This document shows, piece by piece, positions 6,414 to 17,800 of a stretch of DNA of 34,977 nucleotides. The position numbers and the translations under genes were made by a program. The DNA comes from Oscillospiraceae bacterium (GTDB taxonomy: Bacteria > Bacillota_A > Clostridia > Oscillospirales > Ruminococcaceae): the NCBI GenBank assembly GCA_017523995.1, contig JAFWUX010000100.1:1-34977 (forward strand), written 5' to 3'. Positions within the stretch are counted from its first letter, which is position 1. Every line of letters begins with the position of its first letter. Below the pieces are notes generated by a model. It was not told the DNA's origin, did no database searches, and saw nothing but the letters and a program-made list of their open reading frames with translations.

Positions 6414-8836
6414 AACCGCTGAAAAAGAAGCTGCAAAAGCCGCTGGTGACAGCGCTTGCTGCGGTCGGGACTTCGGCGGCGGTCGTTTCGGCTGTTGTTA
6501 TGGCTGCAAGAACGATCGGCGCACCGAGCTCGAACCCGTGGGATTACACGCTGTATGCGTTTGACACCGGCGAAGAAGCACTCAAAAGCAATGCGGAGAT
6601 GCTCCGCGCGGACGGCGATGTCCGGTCGGCGGGCGGTGCTGCATTCGGGACAGGCGAGACCGAGATCACCGGAAATCTGGTGCTCGGCGGAAAGGTGCAG
6701 TCCGGAAAGGGCACGCTCAGCTTCGGCAGGCTGACAGAGGATGCAAAGCCGCTTGCGGTCAATCAGGTGTTCAGCGAGGTGTTCAGCGCCGCAACCGCAA
6801 ACAGCGAACCGCTTTACACCGACAGCATCACCGATCAGAACCGGACGGTCGATCAGCCGGTGATCGGTGAGAACGAGCTGACGGTGCAGATTCGCCGGAA
6901 CAATACCCCCGAGAGCGGTCAGCCGGAAACAACGGATTACAAATCCGGCGCATTCGGTGCGGCGTTCATGGCGGATGTCTACAACCGTCCGGAGGAGTGG
7001 CAGCAGGTGCTTCCGTTCCTTTATGAGAACGGCGCGCTGCCGGAAAAGGATCTTGCGGCACTCGGCGCGGCGAGCGCGTTTCTGCCGGTTGACGGCGCAT
7101 CTGCGGCGGAGGGCTGGAAAAACGCCGACCGTCTGCCGGAGGATGTGTTCGGCAATCATCTTTCCGCAGATGACATTCCGGATTACATCAAAACAATCCG
7201 GAACGAGAGTCCGGTTTTTGATATCTGCCGGGATTCGGAAAATCTGGTGATGATTGATGCTGACAGCGGCAGAGAAACAGTCAATCCGGCGGAGGCTGCG
7301 GATGCACAGAGCATGATCGTCTCCGGCGGCAATTTTGCGCTGGACGGCAATTATGAAAATCTCGAGGAGATCCGCTTCAACAACTGGGGCGGCGCACAGC
7401 TTCACGGTTCCTATCCGAACCTGAAATACATCTATATGCCGACATGGGGCAATCTGAATCTTGCCGGTGACTTCCCGTCGCTGGAATGCGTTTACCTCAA
7501 CGGCGGTCAGATTCTGCTCGGCACGGGCAGCGAGGGATTCTCCGCGGACAATGCGACGATCCTCGCAGATCACGGCACGGTGATCCTTTATACGGCAAAG
7601 GATTTTGACCTGCAAGACAGCCGTGTGCTCTCGCTGAATCATATCGTGCTGCGCGGCGCGGGCAGAGACAGCGAAGGTTCTGCGTTCCGCGCAGAGAACA
7701 CGCTCTTTGCAACGTGCGGAACAATCGCCTTTGAGGATATGCACGATATCAACACGGAGACTTACGGCAACCTGCCGGTGTTCTATGCGGAAAAGCCGAT
7801 CTCTGTTGTCAATTCCGAGATCGACATGCTGCAGGGCTGCTTCCTTTCGCAGACCGGTTCGATGGTGCTGACCGAAAGCGACATCGGCACGCTGCGCGGC
7901 TTCCTGTTCGCGCCGGAGGGCATCAATGAGCAGGCGCTGAATTCGGCGGCATATGTCTATATCAACACCTACAGCTACAATTTACAGCCGGAGATCCGCT
8001 CGCTGAATACACAGCAGAGCGGCATCTGGAAGAAGGGCACTGTCCGGAGCCTGCAGGAGGCGCGGTTCCCTGTCGCGCTTGCAGAGAGCGTGACCGATAT
8101 CAGCGGATTCCTTTCGGACAGCATCTCGCTCAAAAATGATGACGGCGAATACGCGGAGACCTATTCCTATAAAGGTGCGGCTGCGAATGCCGGTGTCCTG
8201 ACGCTGGATTCTGCGCTGATCGCAGAGGGCGACCTCACGGTCACGGCGGATGCGCTGAAAGGCGGCAGCGATTCCGATGCGCTGATTGTTTCGCGCTCCG
8301 GCAATGTGACGCTGAACATCAGCGAGATGATCGACTGGACGGGCATTATCTTTGCACCGAACGGCAAGGTCACGCTGAACGGTTCCGGCACGCTGCGCGG
8401 CAGAATCTTCGCGCAGGAGATCGAGATCACCTCGGAGTCGCTGAACGTGCTCGGCGGCAGTCCGGATATGGCAGCGCTCGGCTTTACAAAGCCCGCAGCG
8501 ACCACCTCCACCACACCGGCAGTCACAACAAAGCCGGTTACAACCGCGCCGGAAACGGATATCCCAACCACCGAACCGACAACGGATACAACGGAGGCGG
8601 TCACAACCACAACAACTGTCCCGACAACCGCACCGGTGACCACGGATCCGGAGCCGGTCACAACGGTTTCGACCAGAACCACACCGGCTTATACACAGGC
8701 GAAATACGAATACGATAAGCTGGGACGTCTGACCAAGGTCATCTACGATGAGAAGAATTATATGGAATACACCTATGATGCAAACGGCAATATCACAGAA
8801 GTGAAAAAGACAACGAACGGTATCACAAAGGAGTAA
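6410..8836 (+). CDS. Secreted beta-solenoid protein with Thr-rich stalk and C-terminal orphan RHS/YD repeat
   Basis: This 808-residue protein is not assignable to a named family. Residues 1-9 are basic, followed by a hydrophobic Ala/Val segment (about 12-33), a signal peptide or signal anchor. Residues 300-690 are built from short Gly/Asn-punctuated strands (for example GGNFALDGNYENLEEI, NGKVTLNGSGTLRGRIF), typical of right-handed beta-solenoids. A Thr/Pro/Val stalk runs from about 698 to 760. The last 45 residues are one RHS/YD repeat pair (YEYDKLGRLTKVIYDE... YTYDANGNITEV), nearly the same wording as repeats in the giant RHS protein encoded 11 bp downstream. It is therefore probably a surface partner of that toxin, perhaps docking through beta-strand complementation. 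ATG 6410 has AAAGGAG six bases upstream. Confidence 0.85.
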   Translation: MKPLKKKLQKPLVTALAAVGTSAAVVSAVVMAARTIGAPSSNPWDYTLYAFDTGEEALKSNAEMLRADGDVRSAGGAAFGTGETEITGNLVLGGKVQSGKGTLSFGRLTEDAKPLAVNQVFSEVFSAATANSEPLYTDSITDQNRTVDQPVIGENELTVQIRRNNTPESGQPETTDYKSGAFGAAFMADVYNRPEEWQQVLPFLYENGALPEKDLAALGAASAFLPVDGASAAEGWKNADRLPEDVFGNHLSADDIPDYIKTIRNESPVFDICRDSENLVMIDADSGRETVNPAEAADAQSMIVSGGNFALDGNYENLEEIRFNNWGGAQLHGSYPNLKYIYMPTWGNLNLAGDFPSLECVYLNGGQILLGTGSEGFSADNATILADHGTVILYTAKDFDLQDSRVLSLNHIVLRGAGRDSEGSAFRAENTLFATCGTIAFEDMHDINTETYGNLPVFYAEKPISVVNSEIDMLQGCFLSQTGSMVLTESDIGTLRGFLFAPEGINEQALNSAAYVYINTYSYNLQPEIRSLNTQQSGIWKKGTVRSLQEARFPVALAESVTDISGFLSDSISLKNDDGEYAETYSYKGAAANAGVLTLDSALIAEGDLTVTADALKGGSDSDALIVSRSGNVTLNISEMIDWTGIIFAPNGKVTLNGSGTLRGRIFAQEIEITSESLNVLGGSPDMAALGFTKPAATTSTTPAVTTKPVTTAPETDIPTTEPTTDTTEAVTTTTTVPTTAPVTTDPEPVTTVSTRTTPAYTQAKYEYDKLGRLTKVIYDEKNYMEYTYDANGNITEVKKTTNGITKE

Positions 8837-8847
8837 GAGGTAGTTTC

Positions 8848-11800
8848 ATGCGTAACATTACGAATAAAATTATCAGCTGTGCGCTCTCTGTATTTATGCT
8901 GGGTGAGGTGTTCATCCAGAATGCAGAACCGTTCCTGCGCCTTCCGCTGACGGTTTCGGCGGAGGAGATCAGTGCGGCTGCGGATGCAGAAAATGCGGAT
9001 GCAGAAAATACTGCGGAAGCAGCACAGCAGGCAGAGACAGAGGCGCAGCCCGCACCGGAGCAGGATGCGGCGGAGCCGGAGGAGACTGCCGAAGAAGAAC
9101 CCGCAGTCGAATACGAGGATCTGGTAATCTCGGGCACCACCGAGACGATCACAGTGCCGAGAGAGGTCGGCAATCTGACAATTTCCGGCAGAAATTCATC
9201 GCTGGTACTGCCGGAACAGAACAGCAACCTGACGGTTCACGGCAATGTGGAGATGACGAACGGTGCAACGCTGACGATCGACAAGGGCTCGCTGACCTGC
9301 GAGGATTTCACGATCGCGGACGGCTACTACGGCGTCACAGTGCATATGCAGAATGCGAACAGCCGCCTGACGGTCAACGGCAACTTCACCCACAAATCCG
9401 GCACCATGTCTTCCTATTCCATGAAGGAGGGCGTGATCGCCGTCAAGGGCGATTTTGTCTCCCAGACGAGTGCGTTCAGTCCGGCTTCGGATGTAACCGT
9501 CATCCTGAACGGCGCGGATGCGCAGAAGGTGACGATGTCCGAGGGCAGATTCAGCACGCTGGAAATCCGCAACAGCTCCGAGGAGGGCGTCTATTCGGAT
9601 TATCCGATTCCGGCTGAAAGGTTCACCGGCAATCTCGCTCAGCTCCATATCGGCATCGGCGGCGAATGCAGCCTGAAGCTGACCGCGGATCAGGAGATCG
9701 AAGGCGACTATATGCTTTCCTCCGGCGAGCTCGATCTGAACGGTCACACGCTGACAGTCGGCGGAAACCTGATCCACGCGGGCGGTGCGGTCAATCTGCA
9801 CGGCGGCACGCTCCATGTCAAAGGTGATTACCTGATGGCGTGCCCGAAGCTCAATACAGAGCCCGTTGTCTATGATCAGGGCAGCGAGGGCTCGCTCATC
9901 ATGACAGACGAGAACGATGCGCTCAATATCGACGGCGATCTGATCGTCCGCATCAAGCGCGCACAGACGGAGATCACCGCCGGTACCATGACGGTCAAGG
10001 GCGATCTTTCAATCAACAGAGCCAAGTGCAGTGAGTTCCGGACAAGCGGCACGCACAAGACCGTGCTGGCCGGCGAAACTTCGCACAGCATCACCGGCGA
10101 GAACGCAGCATTCTATTTTGCAAATCTTGCGCTCGGCAGTGAGACGCTGACCGCCTGCAACAGTTGCCATGTCACCGGCACGCTCTCCGGCGAAGGCTGC
10201 ACGATGGAAAGCGGCAGCGTGACGCTTGACAGAGGCGCTGCTGTTCCCGCGGCATTCGGCGGCAATGTGTTATTCAGCTATAATTATATACTGGCACAGG
10301 ATATGCACATCAAGGGCAATGCTGCAACATCGCTGCACAACTCATCGGCGGTTCAGAATATGATCCCGAAAGGCTATACGCTTACCGTTGACGGCGATTT
10401 TACAGTCAACAGATCGCTCAACTTCGGCGGCATCCTGAATGTCGGCGGCAATCTGACCGCCGGAAATAATGACGGAACGCTGACACTGAACGATGCAGAT
10501 GCACAGACAAATGTCAAGGGCAGTCTTTCGTTCAATGCCGGTCAGTATAACTCGGTCACGGTCAACAAGGGCAGGCTGACGGTCGGCGGTGATCTGACGG
10601 TCGAGAAGGCGGCTGTTTCGGTCGGCACAGCGGGTGTTCTGGAGCTGAACGGCACCAAACAGCAGACGCTTAAGATTTTGAACACGAACAGCCTGATTAA
10701 CAATGCGGTGTTCAGCAACACCAGCAAAGAGGGCATCCTGATCGTCGGCACACCGCTGATTGTCGAGACGGAGATCGCGGAAGGCTGCGCGGTCAAATAT
10801 GAGGGCGGCGGTCAGCTCGGCTATACGCTCGAGGAGGATACCGTGCTCGACAGTCTGTATATGGTCGGCGGCAACCTCGATCTGAACGGCCACACGCTCA
10901 CGGTCAAGGGCGATTTCATCCAGTCGAGCGGCAGAGTGCTTGTCAACGGCGGCACGCTGGATGTCAAGGGCAATTATAAGATCGCAGCGAAGAACACCGC
11001 AAACGGCACCCTGACCTATGACGGCGCCAGCAGCGGTACGCTGATCATGAAAAATGCAGATGACAAGGTAATCATCGGCAAGAATTTTGAGACCTATGCC
11101 TCAAGAAGCCACAGCACGTTCCTGACGGCGGGCGTCATGACGATCACCGGAGATTTCCTGCAGAGCGGCAGCAGCAGCAGCTTCGCTGCATCCGGTACGC
11201 ACAAGGTTGTGTTTACGGACGGCGATACGCATGACATCACATTTGCATCCACCGGTTCGCGCTTCTGTAATCTGGAGCTCGGTGAGGCACGCTTCAACGT
11301 CAAAAATGTCGGATTCACCGGTGCGCTTTCCGGCGACAACTGCATAACCAGCGATTATATCATGTCGTTTGGTTCGGATCTGGATGTGCGCGGCGACTTC
11401 GGCGGCAGTGTGAACCTCCCGAACAGCAGCACCGTCAACCTGAAGCATGATGTGCATATCAAGGGCAATTTCAGCACAAGTGCATATCTGTATCTGAAAT
11501 CGTATACGCTGAAAGTTGACGGCGAATTCCGGCATGCCGCGCATTCGGTTTATTTCAACACCGGTACGCTGGACTGCGGCAGCTTCTACAGAAATTACGG
11601 CTATCAGATGACGGTCACGATGGATCAGCCTGCTGCCGTGCTGCGCTGCAGAGGCGATTTTACCTACCTGAACTCCAGCCGTGAACGCCTGATTGCGTCA
11701 TTCAGCGCAGGTACGGTTTACATCGGCGGCGATTTCACAATCAATGCAAACTTCAAGTCGAGCGGCACAAACAAGTTCATTTTCAACGGTGACCGGAAAC

Positions 11801-14800
11801 AGGTCATTGATATGCAGTCGAATGACTGCGCACTGGAAAAAGTCTTTTTCAGCAACACGAGCGAAGAGGGCATTGAGGTCAAGGGCTCGCTGCCGGTCAC
11901 TGAGATTGAGCGGACAACAGACAGCCCCGTGATCTTTGAGAGCGGCAAGCATGCCGGCGAAACGCTGACAGCGGATCAGGAGATCGAGGGCGATTATGAG
12001 CTGATCGCAGGTCAGCTTGACCTGAACGGTCACACCATGCACATCACCGGCAATCTGATCCACACCGCCGGCAGAATCGAGATCAACAACGGTACGCTGA
12101 TTGTTGACGGCAATTACAATCTGGCATCCGGCGTGCAGAACGGCGAGACGGTTTCCTATACCGGCGTCAGCCGCGGTCTGCTTGCAATGGATAACGCAAA
12201 GGACAGCGTGCAGATCGGCGGCGACTTCATTGTCAATGCCGCAAATTCTCATGAGGCACTTCTGACAGCAGGTGTCATGACAATCAAGGGCAATTTCAAG
12301 AATGTCAGCTCCGATCGTGCCTTTACGATGGGCGGCAATCACAAGGTTGTGTTTACCGGTGATACGGAGCATGAAATCTCGACTGTGAGATACGCAAACA
12401 TTCGGTTCCGGAATGTTGACTTCGGCTCGGAAACAGTCCGCGCAGACAATTGTGTTCAGGTCGCAGGCGTCCTGAGCGGTGATCACAATACCACAATCGG
12501 TATCGGCAGCAACGCGGAGGAACAGTCTCTCCGGCTGCTGAATACCGCTTCTGTTGCAGAAGGGTATATCGGCAATATCCGGTATGTCGGATCAACTGTT
12601 ATCCTGAAACAGGATATGCACATTGCAGGCGATCTGTATATGTACGGTCTGGATCTTGATCAATATACCCTGACGGTGGACGGCAGCTTCTATCCGACAA
12701 GCACCACCGTGAATATCAAAAAGGGAAAACTGATTGTCAAGGGCGATTTTATCCGGACATACGATTATGCATTGCTCTATATGCAGTTCCCGGAAGGCGA
12801 AATCATCGTAAACGGCAATTTCTCTTTCAATAATAGCACCAGCAGCTACAGGAACAGCCTGACAGCCGGTAAGATCACGGTCGGCGGAGATTTTTCCGTC
12901 AACAATGCGTACTTCTGCCCGACCGGCACGCATCAGGTTGTGTTCAACGGCAATCAGAAGCAGACCATTCATTTTGCGACAGCAGAAAGCGGCCTCAACA
13001 AGGCGGTGTTCAGCAACACCAGTGAGGAAGGCATCGTCATTGAGGGTGCGCTGAATGTTAATGAGATCGAAAACACCACAGACTGCAAGGTAACCTGCAG
13101 CGACGGCGTCATGGGCAGCAAGCTGACGGGCGATATGGAGATCAGCGGAGACTGCTACATGATCGGCGGCAATTTTGATCTCAACGGCTATACGCTCAAG
13201 GTCGGCGGCAGCCTGATTCAGGCGGGCGGAAAGATTACGGTCAACGGCGGCTCGCTGGAGGTCGGCAGGGATTATCTGCTTGCGTCCAAAAAGGTCAGCG
13301 GTGAGACCGTGACATATGATGCGGCGAGCTCCGGCATGCTCATCATGACGAATCCGGAAGACCGCGTGCATGTCAAGGGCAGTTTTGTTAGCCGTACCAA
13401 TCAATCGCACAGGGATTCCCTGACCGACGGCGTGATGACCGTTGAGGGGGATTATGAACTGTTGTCCTCCAATTTTGCGATGACCGGAAATCACACGATG
13501 GTGTTCTCCGGCACGGAGCCGCAGGTCATTCGTTCCGGCTGCACGTTCCAGAATGTTGTATTTGAGAATACCGGCAGCACAAAACTGAACAGAGTCTGTA
13601 ATGTGAACGGCACGCTGACAGACAGGACACAGCGCGTGACCGGCACTGCCACACAGTATGTATATCTGCAGAATCCTCAGCAGATTCAGGGCGGTGTATT
13701 CAGCGGCTATGTCTTTTTGCCCAATACCACGATTCCGCATGAGCTGAAAGAAGATCTGACGCTCGGCGGCATGACGCTGGCGGGCACGCTGTATCTGCGC
13801 ACCTATAAGCTGACAGTCAAAAGCTTCGCTCTGACCGGTACGCTCAACATGAACGCCGGCACGCTGGAAACCGCAGATGATTTCAGCTTCTCGAGCAATA
13901 GCAAGGTGATCATGCAGAATCCGGCGGCAAAACTCTGGGTCGGCGGCGATCTGCTCATGAGTTCCGGCACCTCGACAGCCGGCAATCTGACAGCCGGTCA
14001 GATCGAAGTCAAGGGCGATCTGATCCAGTCCGGCACAGGTTCATTTATCACATCGAAAGACTGCGTTGTGATTCTCAGCGGTACCGGCTCTTATTACGGC
14101 CGTTCGATTGTTCAGTCGATCCGGCTCAAAAATGCGGATTCGCGGTTTGCGTTTGTGCAGTTCTCCCGTCCGCTGAGCGAATACCGCTTCTACCGGAACG
14201 ATAAGCCCGTCGCGGTTGATGACGGGAACAGAGACTTCTTCGATGACTTCAAGATAGAATACAGCGACACCGAAGCGCCGTCCAAAGTCACCGGACTGAA
14301 AACAGTCGGCGCATCCACCACCACAATCAGCCTGATCTGGGAACCCTCGACGGATGACGTTGCAGTCTTCGGCTATGAGGTCTACCGCAATCAGGAAAAG
14401 ATTTTCACCACAAGCGAAACATCCTTCACCGACAGCGCACTTTCTCCGGAGACCGCATATTCCTATGAGGTCATTGCATTTGACGCTTGCCGCAACTTCT
14501 CCGAAGCCTCCGGCAGCGTGACCGGTAAAACGCTCGCAGATACAACCGCACCGGCAGTGCCGAAGGATCTGCGCGTGCTGGGCAGATCTGCAACCGCAGT
14601 GAAGCTCGCATGGAACGCGGCGCGCGACAATCTCAAGACCGTCGGCTACCGCATCTACAGCGGCGAGACGCTTGCCGCCGATGTGACAGACGGGCTCTCG
14701 GCAAAAATCAGCGATCTGGAATCCGGTAAGACATATACGTTCACCGTCAAAGCATATGACCTTGCGGGCAACGAATCCGAGGCGGGCGAATCCGTCAGCG

Positions 14801-17800
14801 TGACGCCGCAGATTCCGCAGGTCGAATCCATTTCCCCGAAGGACCGCAGCGATCTCGGCGGAACGCAGAGCGATCTCACATTTGCGTTCACCAATCTCGG
14901 CGGCAGGGATGCCGTCAGCGTGCAGATGGATTACAAGGCAGCAGGCGAGGATGATGACGCCTATCAGCCTGTCAGCGGTTCGCTGCGTTCGATCACAATC
15001 ACGCCGACGCTGATCTATCACCGCTACCGCTGGAGCACCAAGGGACTCCACGGCGACTACTTCCTGCGCATTACCCTGACAGATGAGGACGGGACTTCCA
15101 GCACCCATGTGACAGAATACCTGATCGACGCTTCCGCACCGGAGGCACCGAAGAATCTGCTTGCGCTGCCGCAGAACGGCACCGTTGATCTGCAGTGGGA
15201 TCCCTCTGCAAGCGCAAACTGCGGCGGATACTTTGTGTTCCGCGCAGCACCGGGCAGCGATGAATTCGTCAAAATCGCAAAGATTGACAGCGCTGTGAAT
15301 GTCCGCTATGTGGATAAGGATGTCACGGCAGGCGAAACCTACCGCTATCAGGTTTCCGCAGTCAGCAGGTATGATATCGAGGGCGAGCCGTGCAAGGCAG
15401 TGTCCGTCGAGGTCACAGCGGATGAACTCGCACCGGATATCACCGCGGTGACGCCGGAGAAATCCCGCATCAACGGCACACAGACATTCCGCGTCAAGGC
15501 AGAGGATAACCTCGGTGTCACGCGCATTGTCCTGAGCTGGCACAATGAAGAAGATGCCGATGAGCTCTGGAACGAACTGCCCGAGACCGCCGTGCAGGAC
15601 GGCAGCTGCGAGGTCAAATGGGATACCGCAGCACTGCCGGACGGCGCATACAGAATCCGCGCCTACGCCTATGACGCAAAGGGCAACAAATCCGCACACT
15701 TCGACAAGCTCTATGAGATCGACAACAGCGGTCCGGAGCAGGTTGTTGTGGATACCGGCACCACCACCGCAGCCGCATCGTTCATCAGCCTGCGCTGGAC
15801 GGATATCGAGGAGCCGAACTTCGGCTGCTATGCCGTGGAGCAGCTCGAGGCAGACGGCAGCTATAAGGAAGTCGGCAGAACATCCGATACCGCGGGCATG
15901 CACATCGAAGGCCTGCTCGCAGAAACCGAATACACCTTCCGCGTCGTCGCATATGACGATCTCGGAAACCGCGGCACATATTCCGAACCCGTCACGCTGA
16001 AAACCACAGCGGATACCTTCGCACCGGGCATCAGCGCATTCTATCCGGCGGGCAGCTCCTTCAATGAGAAGATCGACCTTTCCGTCACCGCTGCCGATAA
16101 CATCGCAGTGGAAGCGCTCACGCTGCGCTATGCAACCGAGACCGGCGAGAACAAGATCTGGAAGGATCTGACCACGCTCACCGCAGATGCACCGCGCGCA
16201 AAGTATGAATTCAAGTACAGCTTTGATGTGACTGCGCTCACTGAGGGCATGGTCTATGTCGAGGCAGTGGCGCATGATACCGCCGGTCTTGCGAGCGAGC
16301 CGGTCATTGCAGAATACCGCATCGACCGCACGGCACCGGCAGCGATCACCGATCTCAATGCAGACGGCAAAAACGGCAATGTTCACCTGACATGGACAGT
16401 CAGCGACAATGACATCAAGGGCTTTGAGATTTTCCGCGCCGAGGACGGCAAATCGCAGCTGCGCAAAATCGCGGACTGCACCACCAAGGATTACTATGAC
16501 ATCACGATCAGCTTTGACACCATCTATACCTATCAGATTTTTGCTGTGGATGTCGCAGGCAACCGCAGCGAGGCGTCCAACACCGCAATCGTGCAGGCGA
16601 TTCCGGATACAGAGAATCCGGTTGTGCTCGGCTTTGTTCCGGCAACCGGTTCGACGGTCGGTGCAAACCCGAACATCAGCGTTGTTGTCCGCGATAACAA
16701 CCGCCTTGCAAATGTCACGGTCTATTATCAGGAGGCGGGCGACAAGAGCGGTCTGTGGCAGGAGATCGGCAGCTGCAAGCTCGATTCCAATTATCAGTCC
16801 GCATCCTTCCGGTGGGATACTGCCGATCTGAAGGACGGCGACTACCGCATGAAGGCGGTCGCAACTGATATGAGCGGCAATGTCAGCGATCCGGAGGCGG
16901 CATCCTTTGCAGAATTCAAGCTGATGGCAACCGCACCGGATGCACCGGTTCTCGAGCTGACGCAGGAGAACTGGCAGCTCCGCCTTGCATGGACGGCAAA
17001 CAAAAACAAGGATTTCTACGGCTACAAGCTGTTCCGGAAAACCGACGCAGACAAAGACTACACATGGATCAACCAGAACGATTCCGTATCCGAAAGCTAC
17101 ATTGATACCGATGTGGAGCCGGGCACGGTCTATGAGTACATGGTCGCGATCTATGACCAGTGGGGCAACCACACGGAGAGCAATGTCATGCGCGGCTTTG
17201 CGTATGACAAGGATACCGTCGGACCGAAGGTCAGCCTGCCGGAGAACATGCAGGTTCTGACCGGCGCAGAAGTGCTCTTTGACGGCACCGACACCACCGA
17301 TAACGTCCGTGCATCGGAATTCTACTGGGAATTCGGCGACGGCGAAACCGGCGTCGGCTCCCGCATCTTCCACAAATTCGCGAAGGCGGGCACTTACACC
17401 GTCTATCTGACGGCAAAAGATGCCGCCGGAAACTCCGGACGCGGCAAGACCGTTGTCACGGTGCTCGATCCTTCCAAATACGGCTCGGTCGAACTGACCG
17501 CAGTCGATCAGGATAACAACCCGCTCAAATTCGCATATGTATTCCTGCGGGCAAAGGAGGGCGGCAAGGATACCGAAACTGCGCTCAAGACAAACTCCGA
17601 GGGTAAGGTTCTGATTTCCAGACCGCTCGGCGATTATGAAGTATCTGTCTACAAGCAGGGCTATCTCCCGCAGAAGGATATCATCCGCATCAATGAAGTC
17701 AGCGTGACAAAGCAGCAAAGGATCACGGTCAACAGCGGCGAGCTGGTCACCGGCAGCCTGACTGTCCACAGAATGTCGCTCGAGGAAATGATCGAAGCAG

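Noticed and set aside
8500..8690. Thr/Pro/Val repeats considered as a cellulosomal or dockerin linker
   Set aside because: No dockerin or cohesin motifs follow; the segment leads to a YD repeat instead, so it is treated as a surface stalk.
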